Below are positions 10,828 to 23,602 of a DNA stretch of 64,000 bases, one piece after another. Numbering within the stretch: position 1 is the stretch's first letter; every line of letters starts with the position of its first letter. The stretch covers positions 39,164,358 through 39,228,357 of the forward strand of contig NW_022145605.1 in the NCBI RefSeq assembly GCF_000002235.5. The letters are read 5' to 3'. A model generated the notes under the pieces. It was not told the DNA's origin. It searched no databases and worked only from the letters and a program-made list of their open reading frames with translations. A program made the position numbers and the translations under genes. The stretch comes from Strongylocentrotus purpuratus. Taxonomy: Eukaryota; Echinodermata; Echinoidea; Camarodonta; Strongylocentrotidae.

Positions 10828-13800
10828 TCACTCTTTCTTGGTTGGATCATTGCTGGACGTTGCAGTAGAAGGTGCAGCTACTTGCTGTGTTGGCATAGAG
10901 TAGAGGGACCCAAACCCTAGACCAAAGCTACGTTGGGTATGTGTCTTGATGCGAGCTGTCTGATAGTCGTGATCTAACTGATCCATTAAGTTGGTGCCCT
11001 CATTGCCATCAGCTAAAGAAAGAATAAAGAGGAATATTACAGAATTAAGATCAGTCATTGTAGCTTTTTAGTAGGCATTACTACAACAATAACAAATTCA
11101 TCAACAGGAACATCAACATTAGTAGGAGCTACCTTCTAGGGCACCAGTAGCACTGCCCCATAACTGTCAAGGGGGGAGGGGGGGGGGTTTCACCAAGACT
11201 AAGATGTGCTGCATGACGTACGGGACGCTGTGGTCCCGTACGTCACGCAGCACATTAATTACATTTAAAATTAATTAAAAATTGGTCAGAACTAAAACTT
11301 TCCACAAATGAACTAGCCCATAATAGCCACAGACTCATACCAAAAGATAGCCATATAAATAATTTCATCTGTTGTTATTTCTTGTTTAAAGTCTCTAAAT
11401 GTCCCGTACGTCACAATCCAAATAGCTTGGACCTGCCCTCTTTCATTAAAATTTAATGAGAAAATTGTAAAGCAAAGTTTTTGTTGGGGTTGCAGGGGTT
11501 TACTTGTAGATGTTTCTATGCGGTTCCGCTTTTTTGATTGGTTTTAATTTTTTTTTTTTTAATTTGTTAAAGATGAAAAATTTTAAGAGGTGATATCGTA
11601 TTTCACTCTTATTATCGTACTAAATATGATTTAATCGTACTGGTTTGCATCTCTGAAACAGCAATTAACTGTCCAGTAACTTCACACAAATATTCTACAC
11701 TTTCATAGGCAGGTAGAGACAGGTCTAAGAAACCTTCTGGATGATGTTGATCTTACCTGTTGCTTGTGCTGCAGCACCTTTGATACCCATGAGGCGTCTA
11801 AACTTGTCCTGGGTAGCTGTATCACCAAATGATGTCTTCTCCCAGTTGTTGCTTGAAGGTGCATTCTCAGTTTTCTGCAAGGAAACAACAAATGAAATCG
11901 GTTTGTTTAACCCATTGGCTACTGACTTACAGTGTATCATATTCCCATAGGCTTAATAATAATACAGGAAGCGACAGTTCCACGTAAGGAGTGAGTTGAC
12001 ACAGTGAGACCTGCTTCAGCAACCACCTGTATATACTGTAAATACCAACTGTTTTAGAGAACATACTGCTCATTTCCCTTGAACAGTTTTTCACATTAAA
12101 GCATGTACTTTAGAAACCGGTACATTAAAATCCAGCCTATTAAGATCTTATCTTGTCTACTTGAGAGGTCTTTATATACTGGTTCACAGTGCAATCAAGA
12201 CAAATAGTTCACTTAGACGGCCTGATCAGTATTAACACTACTCTTCCTATTATTATAACCTCAAAAATTGGCCAGGCAACCATCCAATGCACCCAGGACA
12301 AGAGAAACAAATGTGGGCAAACCATCTTTGTCCAAGGACGTAAGCATAAAAAAAGACTTAAACCCAGGAACTACTGTATCATGTGCAAGTGCAGGGCAGC
12401 TTGATCTCATGTTGGAGTGTACAGCCCTATTGCCAAGTTTAAAACTCTACCAGCTCCCAACCCTCGTGCTTGCCGTAGCAGAAGTCAAAATGGGTGTATC
12501 ATGTCAAAATATGATTTATTGGATTGAAATAGGATGAAATAAGCGGTCTTGGTCTTCAATCAACTTTTGATACACAACTATAACATTTTCCTTCACACTC
12601 AATGATTGCTTTATAATTTCATTTACTGAGTGCATGCTGGTTTACAATTGTAGATGTGTCTAACATGAATTTGAATGTTCCTAAATCTGAGCACATCATT
12701 GGTCTACTCGATAAGTCTCTGGACTGCGAACCACAAGGTACAGGGTTCAAATCCCTGCTGCAGCACCAATCGTCCTTTGGCAAGAAATTAATATGAATTT
12801 GCCATATTTGACCCAAATGTAAGAAACACCTGGTGTGAATCATTCTTTGAAGACACTAAGTGCTGAGGTTGCCAGGAGCGAAAGCCAGGGTTACACTTTC
12901 TAAAGTCCTTTGGAAGTCCATAGAGACATTATATCGTTAAGTGATATGCATGATACAAGAACAGAGTTTTGTTATTATCATATCTTTTTTCTTACCGCTT
13001 CTGGCTTCTTAGCCCAGAGTTGTTTTCTTTTCTTCTCCTGCTCTGCATAGTGGACGGGGTTGACAGCCATTGGGTTGTAGAAGTTTGGCACGGCTATACC
13101 TGTCTGAGCAAGAACCTACACAAAACATAACAAACGTAAATAATGTTAATTAGAATGCTTAAAATGTGTGCCATCAATCTAGTTAACTATATAATTGCCA
13201 TATGCATATCGAAATTTTGTACTTTGACTTTGAATTTGTATATTTTTGAACGCAGAAATAAAATCAATCAAACAAACAAACAATATCTGAACAAGGCTTT
13301 AGTCTTGAAAAGTTCTAGATTACTGTGCTTCTTACCTGAGCATGTACAGCAGCAGCTGCTGCCTGTAGAGCTATCTGAGGGTTGACAGTGGAGGCAGCTG
13401 CCAGAGCTACAGGGTTAGCAGCAGCATTCAGAGCTGCTGCTATTGCTGCTGCTGCTGGAAAAAACATCACAAAGACAAGATCATAAATATAATATACTTT
13501 AGTTATTACAACTTGGCTAAAAATCAGCTTGTTTATTTCTTTTAGTACAATTCTTAAATCACTTCTGTGCTAAAAGAATTGCAAAGGGATTATCTGAATC
13601 TTCAAATAGTTAATTGCGTTCTTAAAGGCATCGTTTAACAATGTTAAATCTAAAATGCACGGCCCTATGTGTTATCAGTGTCTGTAATATGGTGTATTAT
13701 TGAAGCCAAAACAAAAACTGCGCTTCAAAATGATCAAGAAGTGCCTCAAACAAGTAAAACCCTTTGAGTGACCGGTTTGACCATACTCGTTTTCCCCCAA

Positions 13801-16800
13801 TAGACTGTAGTGTTATGAAAACCTTTAGGAAAACGTAAAATTTGATTTCGATTTCCAATCATAGATATTTTGATAATCAGACAGGCGATCGGCTTGTAAA
13901 AGTCATGGAGTTTCTGACTGACCTAAAGGTTTATAATTATGATTGCAGCATGAGCTAAATCAAGGATTTTGTTTAAGGATCTGAGACAAAGTTACCAGAT
14001 CCCTTTGTCAGAACTCAACCTTCTCAAAGACTTCAAGAAAAACGTACCTTTCTGAGCAGAAGGTATCTTATCTTCCACCTTCTCCTCCTCTTCCTCCTCC
14101 TTCAGTTCTTTCTTCTTCTGCTCCTTCTCTCTCTTCTCTCTCTCGTCCTGTAGTTGCTTGGCACGTTCCAGTCTCCTGGAGAGCTGCTCTTGGGCGTTCA
14201 TCGCCGTGTCGCTGTCCGACGACGAGTATGACTTCCGACGATGCTTCACGGGAGATCGGCTGCGAGACCGACGTCTGTGCGACTTTCTACCGGGTGATCG
14301 ACGACGTCTCGGAGGAGTCCTGGACCTGTTGTTTCAGGAGAATATATCATCATTGTCAATGAAAGATTAAATTGAAGTAACCTTAATTCCTTTAGCATTT
14401 TCCAATCAAGTAAATCTGGCTTCCTTAAAATTAGGTCTATTGTAATGAGCAACGAATTTAGAGAAAGCATTTCAAGGAAAAGAGACTATGTCAGCATTTC
14501 GCAATCACGTTTCGTGCCCAAACACATCTTAATCTGCACATTTCAATGTTTATTGATTTGCATAATGTTTATGCATAACATGTCCTCTCAAGAAGAGACT
14601 ACTCGATGTAAACCTTAGCCTATATCTTTGACAAATTTAAAGTCCAGGTCTAGCAATTTTATGTCGATGGAGCTAATGTCTGGTCCCCCTCCCCCTCACC
14701 ACTCTCTCTCTCTCTCTCTCTCTCACCTTGTCCTGCGGCGAGGTGGCGACCTCCTCTTTGACCTTGAGTGGGATCGTGACCTTCGTGACCTTGCAGGGGA
14801 TTTCCTTCTCTTCTCCCTCGACCTGCTCCGCCTCCTGCGTCTTTCCTTTGACCTTGACCGCGACCTTGATATCGACCTTGTCCTTTTCTTCTTCTTCTTG
14901 TAGGTAGATGAGCGCCGCTTGCTAGCTTTAGCAGGAGAGGATGTCCTTTTCTCTGCTCCGCTTTCGTCTCCGGATGAGGAGCTCGGGCTGCGGGAGTGGC
15001 GTGACTTGATCTGTGGGGAAAGAGGGCGCTATTTTGAAGGGATAAGCCAACAAAAAGTGTTAGCGTTATCACAGAACACGACTTCTTGGATGACATTGAT
15101 TCATCATTGGGCTGTACATGTACAGTACATGTAACTGTATGCAAACTTTGGTCACATCCACTTACATGTACAATAACACACAAATAGATAAAACACACTA
15201 AACTTTATAAATAGAAACTACTGGAAAATGTTCATGATGGATGTTCCTGCTGTAAAAACTTTTAACAAAATCACAAATTGGAAGTTACTTTTTTATGGTA
15301 CGATTTAAATATTTTTAAACATAAAACATGAATCTAAAAATCTTGCAAAATTTCATAAATAAAAGTTGTATGATTTTCAAAGCAGAGGCATAGCAAGCAA
15401 ACCTATCCCTAATCAAAACATTTAACATACAAAACATGAAAATGTCTACATTGATTCGGTCTACATGTACCTCTACCAAATTAGGTACGGTGTAATCAAA
15501 AAAAATATTAGAGGGTAACTCCACTCCCAGTCTCCTACATGTGGGTATGTCGCTACCTAAAAATTCTCAAGAGATCAATGCAGTATTTATTCTGACACGT
15601 TTCCCATATGTAATCTGTAGCACTACGGACAAATGGTTGACATTGAAGGAAAATGAAGTGATAACACAACTTTATCATTATTAATATGGGATGGACAAAA
15701 TTCAGATTTTTTTTTAAAGAACTAAAATTCAAATTATTTTTGTGATTTGATTTGACCTCAGGTTCAAATGATCAGCAGTTGACAACAACAGCAACAAAAA
15801 AAACTACAAAGATTTTACCTGTGGTTCTACATGTATAAATCAGTGTGATAGAAGTGCTTTTTCCACTCTATTATTTAAATGAGGAGAAATATACATTTTT
15901 CCCATCCTAAACCCTTCCAAGGGAGGAATTAAAGGCACAACTACGATTGAAAATAAGGGGCACACAGTATCCCAAATTTATGATCTAAATTAACTGCTGA
16001 CAGACAATTACAATCATGTTATTCCTAAAAGCCTAAGCACCAAAAAGCTACTGTCTGAAGCCAAATATGTTTCAGATCTTTAGGTTTTTATGTCATCATG
16101 GAGCAAAAAATACAATTATTCTACTCTGAATAATTGCAATAACTAGCACCGAAATAAATTATTGCCACCTTATGCATTTTCACTTACATATAATATATAC
16201 TGCTTGTAAGTGTCGGCTTGCATGGTGGTGTACTGTAAATATACAGAAGGCTTGCGGGTGCACCATGTGAGAGAGAGAGAGAGGGTTGAGGAGTCCTTTC
16301 TTGGGGGTGTGTAGTCCTGAAAAGGACTGTTTGTTATCTTTCTTAGCTTATAGTTCTAAGGAGAACTACATGTATAGCGCTTGGAGAGGATGAGTGGCTC
16401 GACGTTTCGAACAGGTTGACCATCTGTCGTCCGTCGTCACTCCTGACGACCGATAGTCAACCTGTTCGAAACTCCGAGCCACTCATCCTCTCCAAGCGCT
16501 ATAGTTCTCCTTAGAACTATAAGCTAAGAAAGATAACAAACAGTCCTTTTCAGGACTACACACCCCCAAGAAAGATTACCGAGTCAGACTCGTCAACCCT
16601 CTCTCTCTCTCTCTCTCTCTCACATGGTGCACCTGCAAGCCTAGTGTACATGTATATATAATATATAATTCTCCACTTTTCGAAAATTAAACATTCTAAT
16701 GTTTGTTTTAAAAAAAATTATCATACAAATACCAAAGCTACATCTACTAGCAAAAAGAACATTGGTACAATACTAATAATTGAGGAGTTATATAATGATT

Positions 16801-19800
16801 CCTGCAGATTCTGGTTTTAAAATTGAAGATACGATTTTAAAACCAGAATCTGCAGGTTTTATTGGTATCTTATTGGTTTGGAAAATAGAAAGGAATAAAA
16901 CAACAATATGATCATCTAATAGGTCACTGTAGAAGAGAATATAACATGATTGTGAGATACAAGAGCTTCGGTTTCAAAGTAAGCCACTCCTGGAAGAAAG
17001 ATCGATTAAGCTCTAAATGAATACAGTCATATTCATCAGATGATACCATAAGGCTGCTGGTTATACATGTACTTATAGAATAGAATATCCATCATGTACA
17101 GGTAATACTTTAAAATGTGTGCCTTAATTTGGTAAACCCTAAAGGAAGGCTGGTATTTGAGGCGGGCATTCTATATGTTTGATACACAAATCACAAAAAT
17201 GAGCGATTTTTGGGCTGACATGCAAAGACAATAGGTCACTTGACTTTTTAACGATAGGTCCAATGTAAACAAAAATTGTTTCTAAAGATGTGCAAGACTC
17301 GAAAGAAAAAAGTCACCTAGCAGCGGGGCGTCATCCTTACGCGTTACCCGAAAACAATCAGAAAAATCGTGAAGGGGGGGGGGGGGCCATAGTGGCCCCC
17401 TGGCCTGATTAGGGTTTGATGAAACTGATTGGACATAGACCCTTACGTACAGTACATGTACATACAAGACTTTATGTTTACAACCAGCAACCTTTAAAAA
17501 AAAACACCATAGAGTCAACGCAAATGTACTATCAACAAAGTGGCACCCTACGAACTATGAAGGCAAGGGTAACATACAATCTACTCTGACAACAATGCCC
17601 TTACCCAAAAAGCTTCAATATTACAGACAGTCAGACACCCCATCGGTAATTTGCCCCAGATATTCACCTTGCTTGCACCGACATGTTCCGTGTCAGAACC
17701 TACGGGTGGTTCTGGCACCATTGTAGAAGTGGTAGGAGGAAGAGTTGTAGGTGGTACTGCTATGGCTCTCTTCCAAGGAGCCAAGGCCGGCCCGCTGGCT
17801 CATCAGCAACACTCTCTTGACGTTTATCATCGGGCTGAATGCACAATTGGTTTTGGGTACGGCAAAGCACATTACTACCACTTTTCTATAAGACTTGGCT
17901 TCTTTTGACACAGACTATGTCAAGGATGTTGATGTGAGGTGTATCTGAGATGTACATTTTAAAAACATATTGTGTGATGTTCTTGATTATATTTCAGTGT
18001 TGTGTTGTAATGTGTTCACCACCCCCTACCCCTCCCTCTTATATTTGAGATGCATGCATAAAAGAGCCCACTGCAACATGCTTACATGTACATGTACCTC
18101 GTTTAAAAAGAGATACATGGACTAAGGGAAAATGAGAGTTCTAGTTAAGATCTTGAAGTGTCTTGTGCCTAATATTTTGTCAATATTTCCAAGCATTCCT
18201 TTTTAATACTATTTTGTTCAACCTACATTTCCTTTGTTCATCAGCCACTAAGATGCTATTGTTCGTAAATAATTAATATGCATCCCTACACCAATAATGG
18301 GTTGACAAAAATCACAATCAAATGGTAAATAAATAAAATCAAGCCAATGAATGAACAGGGTGACGATTACAACGGTACCTAATGAAACATTTGTTTCATC
18401 ACTTTCCTACCTGAGAGGGACTTCTGCTCTTGCTGGTGGAATGGCTTCTACTTCGACTGCGATAACTTGTTTTCCGTTTATTTCTGCGACGATCTGGACA
18501 AAAATAGGGGAAAACACCAAACAGAAACTTGATAACATCAGAGCAATCATACGTAGCAGTAACGTGGCTATGATAACAGTAAACAGTTTTTAAAAAATAC
18601 ATGTTTTAACATGTCAAGGAAGAGATTATGGACAGTGAAGTGAAGTAAATCATGAACTGGAGGATATTAAAGAACTAATATCAGAGGCATTTGGAAACAT
18701 CATGCTGAGGCCTTCATCCTGCAGTGGATTGACAACGGCTGATAAAAATGAAAATGAAATGAAATATCACCCATCATTGTGGCCAAAATCCATGACTGGT
18801 TGCAGAGGTTTGAACAACATGTCTCCTCTTCGAACAAGCATGCTCTTAAAAGACGTATGGCTTTTCAACGACGTAAATCACTAGAACTAAATTATCTTGG
18901 TGAACTTATATTCACTCTGGCGATAATTGCTCAGGTTTTATTTCGTCAAACAGAAAGGGCTAAGGTTTGGTCTAGGTTTAGGGTCAGGTTTAGGTCTTGG
19001 GTTCAGGGTTGAAGTTAGAAGTTCTGTTATGTGTCACACTGGTTACAGAACAATTTTTGGCGGAGCATTTGTGTTAAGTAATTTCAGTGTAAAAGAAACT
19101 GCGTGGAAGGGAATGAAAGAATTTTTATGTCACCTAATATTGTGAGGGTTTGGAATCATTAAACTGATAAGAAAGAGTCCAATCTTGCTTACAGTCACAA
19201 GCACTGTACACTGAAGTGTTTATACATGTATGGGACTACCGGTACTCAAATATGTGACATGAAAGGTGTGGTCCAGCTGTTACTCGTCGTATTTCAAAGA
19301 TGGGAGCATTTGAAAAGAAATCCTTTTCAGGGGACATTTTTCTCACATTCTTCCACACTAACATGAAAAGACTCACAAGTTATTTTTCACCTTTCCCAGA
19401 ACCCAACATCTTCTTAATATTATAAAGCAGTACTAAGCTTGCTTACCTTTACTCCTACTTCTAGCTCTTCTCTTCTCTTTGGAATGAGATCTGGATCGTG
19501 ACCTCTTCTTCTTCTTTGGAGTATGTGACCTTTTACGCCTCTTTCCAGGAGAGGGCGATCTTGAATGCCGCCTTCTTGGAGATCGGGACTTCTTCCGGGG
19601 CGAGCGCGACCTCCGTTTCTTCCGTGGTGTCCTAGAGCGGGATCTTCGCTTGCTGCTGCGTGACGGTGACCTTGACCTTGACCGCCGCTTCGGACTCCTC
19701 GAACGAGATCGTCTCCTTCGCTTCGGCGACCGAGAGCGTGAACGTTTCTTCCTTTTGGGAGTGCGGGACCTGGAGTGTTTCTTTCGTCGTGGCGAGAATG

Positions 19801-20116
19801 ACCGTGACCTTGACCGGCTTCTGGAGTGCGATTTGTCGATCCGCTTCTTTTTATCAACACCGTTACCATCTTTTACCATGGGTGAGGAAGGGGACCCAGG
19901 TGACTTGCTTCCAGATCGTGACCTCGAGCCCCTTCCCCTGTCAGAACCCGGAGAACCATGGTCTCCATTTAAAGGATCTGCTTTATGTTCATGATCTTCT
20001 GATGCAGAATGTAGTCTGTTCTCTATTGCACCTCCTCCTTCATTATGATTTGTAGGGTCCTCCTCTTGCACAGGGGATGACATAGTAGCAGCCGGAATAT
20101 CACTTTCAGTATCCAT
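10828..20116 (-). CDS. RSRC2: RSRC2, arginine/serine-rich coiled-coil protein 2
   Basis: Eight coding exons, transcribed right to left: 20116-19447, 18493-18411, 15010-14727, 14325-14048, 13454-13336, 13115-12996, 11874-11757 and 11012-10828. All have GT donors, AG acceptors and compatible phases (1857 nt, 618 aa). The start is the ATG of MDTESD, since the upstream exon edge at 20140 leaves no longer in-frame start. Residues 1-75 are polar/acidic. About 75-385 is an RS domain rich in RSRSRS and KKKRSRS. A basic coiled coil (NAQEQLSRRLERAKQLQDER) starts at 388. An Ala-rich segment follows (439-478). Then come IAVPNFYNP...YAEQEKKRKQLW, NNWEKTSFGD...KFRRLMGIK and THTQRSFGLGF, all matching human RSRC2 and the SMAP family region. 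This is a nuclear SR-related protein associated with pre-mRNA splicing. Introns hold a SINE, hairpins and foldbacks. The exon-3 donor sits inside a GA microsatellite. Confidence 0.93.
11206..11253. repeat. Short perfect-looking hairpin in the last RSRC2 intron
   Basis: GTGCTGCATGACGTACGGGAC (11206-11226) pairs with 11233-11253 with one mismatch around a 6-base loop. The half-motif GTCCCGTACGTCAC recurs at about 11401-11414. A G-run (about 11170-11187) precedes it. This is probably a relic of a foldback element. Confidence 0.7.
12700..12890 (+). mobile_element. tRNA-derived SINE copy
   Basis: A tRNA-like head is readable: a degenerate A-box region (GGTCTACTCGATAAGTCTCT), an anticodon-arm-like GGACTGCGAACCACAAGGT and a clear B box, GGTTCAAATCC (12743-12753), followed by a non-tRNA body. 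It cannot be a working tRNA gene because the acceptor stem and A box are poor. It lies in RSRC2 intron 6 on the strand opposite to the gene. Confidence 0.65.
16248..16642. mobile_element. Foldback element (~395-bp palindrome) in RSRC2 intron 2
   Basis: Left and right halves are inverse copies. The outer arms are AGGCTTGCGGGTGCACCATG and CATGGTGCACCTGCAAGCCT. Next come (GA)n against (CT)n, then CTTGGGGGTGTGTAGTCC against GGACTACACACCCCCAAG, AGTCCTTTTCAGGACT, AGCTTATAGTTCTAAGGAG and GAGGATGAGTGGCTC. The loop is near 16430-16440. No target duplication is clear. The transcript would form a very long hairpin. Confidence 0.85.
16801..16856. repeat. Small near-perfect inverted repeat
   Basis: A 23-bp arm starting CCTGCAGATTCTGGTTTTAA is followed by a ~10-base spacer and its exact inverse ending CTGCAGG. 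Intronic; the origin is unknown. Confidence 0.85.
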
Positions 20117-20899
20117 GACTTATAGTGTTTCAGAAATCACCTATGATGATGAAGAAAAGGAAATAAGTCACAAGGGAGAGTACTTTTCAGGCCACTGAAA
20201 ATAAGAAAAATACATTTTTATCAAAATGTTGAAATGACTAAAATAAAATTATTTTGTTTTTGTAATGTAAACCACGGGCCAATGAAAAAATGAAAAGGTT
20301 AAATTCCAATGGCATTTGAAAGATAATACTAATTTAGAACTCCCCTTAAAAAAAGAGGACTTGAAAATGTCTTTAAGTGGGAAAATAACGACTATTAGTT
20401 GTCAAACGACTTGGGAGCTATAGAGCCAATAAGTAATAGTCTTGATTTTCAGACCATTGTACCGCATGGTCGTATGTTTTATGCTGCGCAAAGATTCAAT
20501 CAGTTTGATTTTAGCCATTACAAGAAGTGGGTTATTGATGTAGACAAATCCTTTACGGCTCATGTTATGTATGTTATTACCAAAGAAGAAAAAGCCAGTT
20601 AGTCACTCAATAGTGTCTGACGGTGAAGTCTAATAAGAAAACGGGTTTCCTTGCATAATTTGAATATTAGGACACTGCTAGCGTTTAAATTTTACAGATA
20701 GGACATACATGTACATGACATCATAATTCCTGCAAAGTTCTACAGAATTTGAGGTTGTCTGCAAAAGGGACATAGTACCTTTAAGTATTCAAAGTCTAGG
20801 GGAGTTTGCTGAATTCAGCGAATCTAGTGAGAGGTCAGAGTTTTTTGTAAGTACTAGTAGTCTATAACTATAAATCGCATGTTACTAATGTTATTCATT

Positions 20900-21652
20900 A
20901 GGGGCACTGGTCCTCGAATAAGAATTGTCAGCACAAACGACGATTGTCTTCGTAAACGGGGACAGACGCGTCCGCAAAAACAAGGATTGTCCACATTTTC
21001 GCTGATGATTCTTATTACTGGTACGCGCATTGGAGGTGCAAAAAAGTGATTCCGCGATGATTTCCTTGATGCAATTTACATTGACTTTGTACAGAGACTT
21101 TCACGTTATGAGCAATTAATCTGTGGGAAGACGGACAACCCATAAAAGTAGATGGTGATTGGGGGTATTTTATTACCGGTACGTGGAATCCGTTTTTCGC
21201 ATCGCTTAAGCCCTACTGATCAGCTCGTCCGAGAATGAGGATCGTCCGCCTAAACAAGGCGTTACGGTACATTATCTTCGTAAACGCAGACAAATTGAAA
21301 AACTCAAACTCAAAAATAAAGATCGTCCTCATTTTCGCTGACGTTTTTTTTAATCGGCGCTCTGCAGGTTTCGGGTTCCCAAACCGCACGCTAGTGATGC
21401 GAAGAACGGATTACGCGTAAGCGGCATAAGAAAATAACCCCAGTTCCCGGTCTACCTTTTAATTTTGTCCGTCTTCTTGAGGTTGTATTGGTCATATCGT
21501 AAGAGTCCCTGTACAAATGTAAACATGTAAAATGCGCGGATCAGAAATATGAAAGTTTTTTGAAAATGCGGACGCATCTGTCCGCTTTTAATACGAACAG
21601 GATCCTTGTTTCTGATTCTGCGGACGATCCTTATTCTCGGAGCAGTGCCCCT
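20900..21652. mobile_element. MITE with ~30-bp TIRs in the RSRC2 5' intron
   Basis: The left end AGGGGCACTGGTCCTCGAAT, continuing AAGAATTGTC, is the inverse of the right end (AGGGGCACTGCTCCGAGAAT, continuing AAGGATCGTC). Internal blocks such as ACAAGGATTGTCC, GCGGACGATCC and GGACGCATCTGTCCGC recur in both orientations. No ORF and no clear target duplication. The superfamily is unassigned. Confidence 0.75.
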
Positions 21653-21866
21653 TCTGTTGTCAGTGCTGATATAATATTATAAATAGATCTAATTACAATA
21701 TTTCATGAAACTCTTTTTCTCAAAACACCTCACAGCCACACATTCACAAGAACAAATATTGCAATAATAGTCTAGATAGACTAGACTTCTAGTAAAACTA
21801 AAAGTACATGCTGTAATGCGTGTGCGGGTGTGGACACACTGCAACTGAGCCGAGCCGAGACACTTA

Positions 21867-22579
21867 TACCCCATTCACAGTGGCCTCAAACACCGCGACA
21901 GCAGCGGGACTGTCCCGCTGCTGTCGCGGTGTTGTCTTCAGTGTGAAGGCTCGGACCCGTTATAAACTATCGCGGGATAACACCGCCTCGCGATAACGCC
22001 GCGACAAACTATCGCTAGGTTCGCCTAGCTACAGCAGCGGGACAGTCCCGCTGCTGTCGCGGTGTTTATTCAGTGTGAAGGCTCTCCGCTATAACACCGC
22101 GACAAACACGTGTGATTTGTTTACTTACCTATCACTGACCTCTTTTCTCCAGCAATGGGGAACATAAAGTGAAATAGAAATAAAGTAACCAGTGGATTCA
22201 AATTAATTTTATTATTATGTAGATATTATAATTATCCAAATAATAATATTTCACACTTCAAAAAATTAAAATATTCTGACTGGAAGCAATAAAAATGCTA
22301 GAGGGGTCTAGTTTTTTTAAAAAGTAATATGATAAAACCCCGCGCTGAAGTATTTCCGGTCATATCGGGGTCACTCGCGGGTCATGAGCCATGCATACAC
22401 GTGTTTGTTACGGAGGTAATAAAAATCACCCGCTGCAGCGTGAATGGGTACATGATATTTATCCCGCTGCTGCAGCGGGATAACTTTTCTACTGTGAATG
22501 CATTTGTAGCGGTGTTATGGCGGTGTCGCCGCTCCGCTACAACGCCGCTACAAATTTCAAAACCACTGTGAATGGGGTA
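21867..22579. mobile_element. Harbinger-like MITE built of GC-rich palindromes
   Basis: TIR TACCCCATTCACAGTGG at the left and its exact inverse at the right, flanked on both sides by TTA. Inside, a palindrome (GCAGCGGGACTGTCCCGCTGC with GCGACA and TGTCGC on its sides) occurs at about 21895-21932 and again at about 22028-22066. Other inverse blocks are GATAACACCGC and CCGCTACAAC-type words. It shares the TIR plan (TACCC-TTCACA) and TTA sites with the element at 719-2977, but the interior is different. It also contains a good splice-donor sequence on the minus strand (GATAG/GTAAGTAAAC, exon edge at about 22132). Confidence 0.75.
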
Positions 22580-22738
22580 TTACACTCACAGTGAGTAGTC
22601 ACACTTCACAGCTCAGTGCCACTGTCTTACACTGCCTGGCCGGTTGGCCTGGCCTGGTCTGGTTTATTACAATTCAAGAGAAGGCTTTCTATATGAATAT
22701 GTTTTTATTCAAGTTACACTTATACACTGTTTTCTTAC

Positions 22739-22830
22739 CTTTCCATTTAAGTTCTTCATTGTAATAAATCAAACATTCCGTGTTCACTTTCTTCCTCCGC
22801 AAAAGAAAAATTAACCGCTAGCAAACGAGG
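22739..22830 (-). other. RSRC2: Candidate non-coding first exon (5' UTR) of RSRC2
   Basis: On the minus strand AATGGAAAG is followed by GTAAGAAAAC, a strong splice donor (exon edge 22739). The acceptor before the first coding exon is at 20141-20142, after the pyrimidine-rich CCTTTTCTTCATCATCATAG. A spliced transcript would read short upstream ORFs that stop before the main ATG. The true transcription start is not visible; the region 22830-22990 is the likely promoter. A competing donor lies inside the MITE near 22.13 kb. Confidence 0.4.
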
Positions 22831-23602
22831 AAACACAAACGCTCGGCTTTCCCCGTTACTAAAATCTCGTGCTTTGCGAGAAGTCAAGTACTACTCAGTT
22901 AAGTGAAAATTGTGTTTTCGGTCGTGATAATTTTGTTTGTATATTAATTTTGGTTCGTTTGTTTTCTTTCTGAACTGAAGTATATAGGAAGAAGAAGAAA
23001 CAAAAGGGGTTGAGGTATGTCTGCACTGAAGTGGCAGGCGTGAATCGATGGGAAGGGGGTATGTGCCATAAATCATTTTCACCAACAATTAAAATTGTAA
23101 ATCTACATTACCAATTGTATATATATATATACCACAAAAAATCTAGGGGCCATTGCCCCTTAAAATTGGATAGGGCATGTGGCGAAACGAGCCAAACATT
23201 CTTTGATGGGGCTGTCAGTAAGAATTGGAACATGTCCTAACTTAAAGTAGGCCTAATATGAAAACATGATAAAACGCCTCCGGTATCAATCCGCCCCCCC
23301 CCCCCCCCCAGGTCAAAATTCCATTAGGATCCGATCCTATTGGACCATCAGAAACCATTAGAACTATTGGTGTCTAATGGTTTCAATAAGGAAAGTGAAA
23401 TGATGGACCCACAGAAACCATTAGAAAATATCTATTGGACCAACAAAAACCCACAGAAAGAAATGCTGATGGACCAACCGAAAGCTTCTATTGGACCAGC
23501 ATCCACCAATGTCTTCTATGGGTTTCTGTTGGTCCATAAGATATTTTCTTCTATGATGGGTTTCTGTTGGTCCATTAGATATTTTCTATGGGTTCCTGTT
23601 GG

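Noticed and set aside
12743-12753. tRNA gene suggested by the B box
   Set aside because: No good A box, acceptor stem or anticodon loop; the body continues as a SINE.
14659-15198. 179-codon minus-strand frame over RSRC2 exon 3
   Set aside because: It is the wrong frame of exon 3; the splice-consistent frame gives the RS domain.
17581-17911. Overlapping frames on both strands near 17.7 kb
   Set aside because: They lie inside RSRC2 intron 2; both strands are open by chance and match no family I know.
18955-19018. Telomere-like GGTTTAGG/GGTTAGG sequence
   Set aside because: Only a few degenerate units (GGTTTAGGGTCAGGTTTAGG); too short and irregular to be an interstitial telomere array.
19420-20055. 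Three other frames overlapping the first RSRC2 coding exon
   Set aside because: Shadows created by the repetitive RS codons; no splice support.
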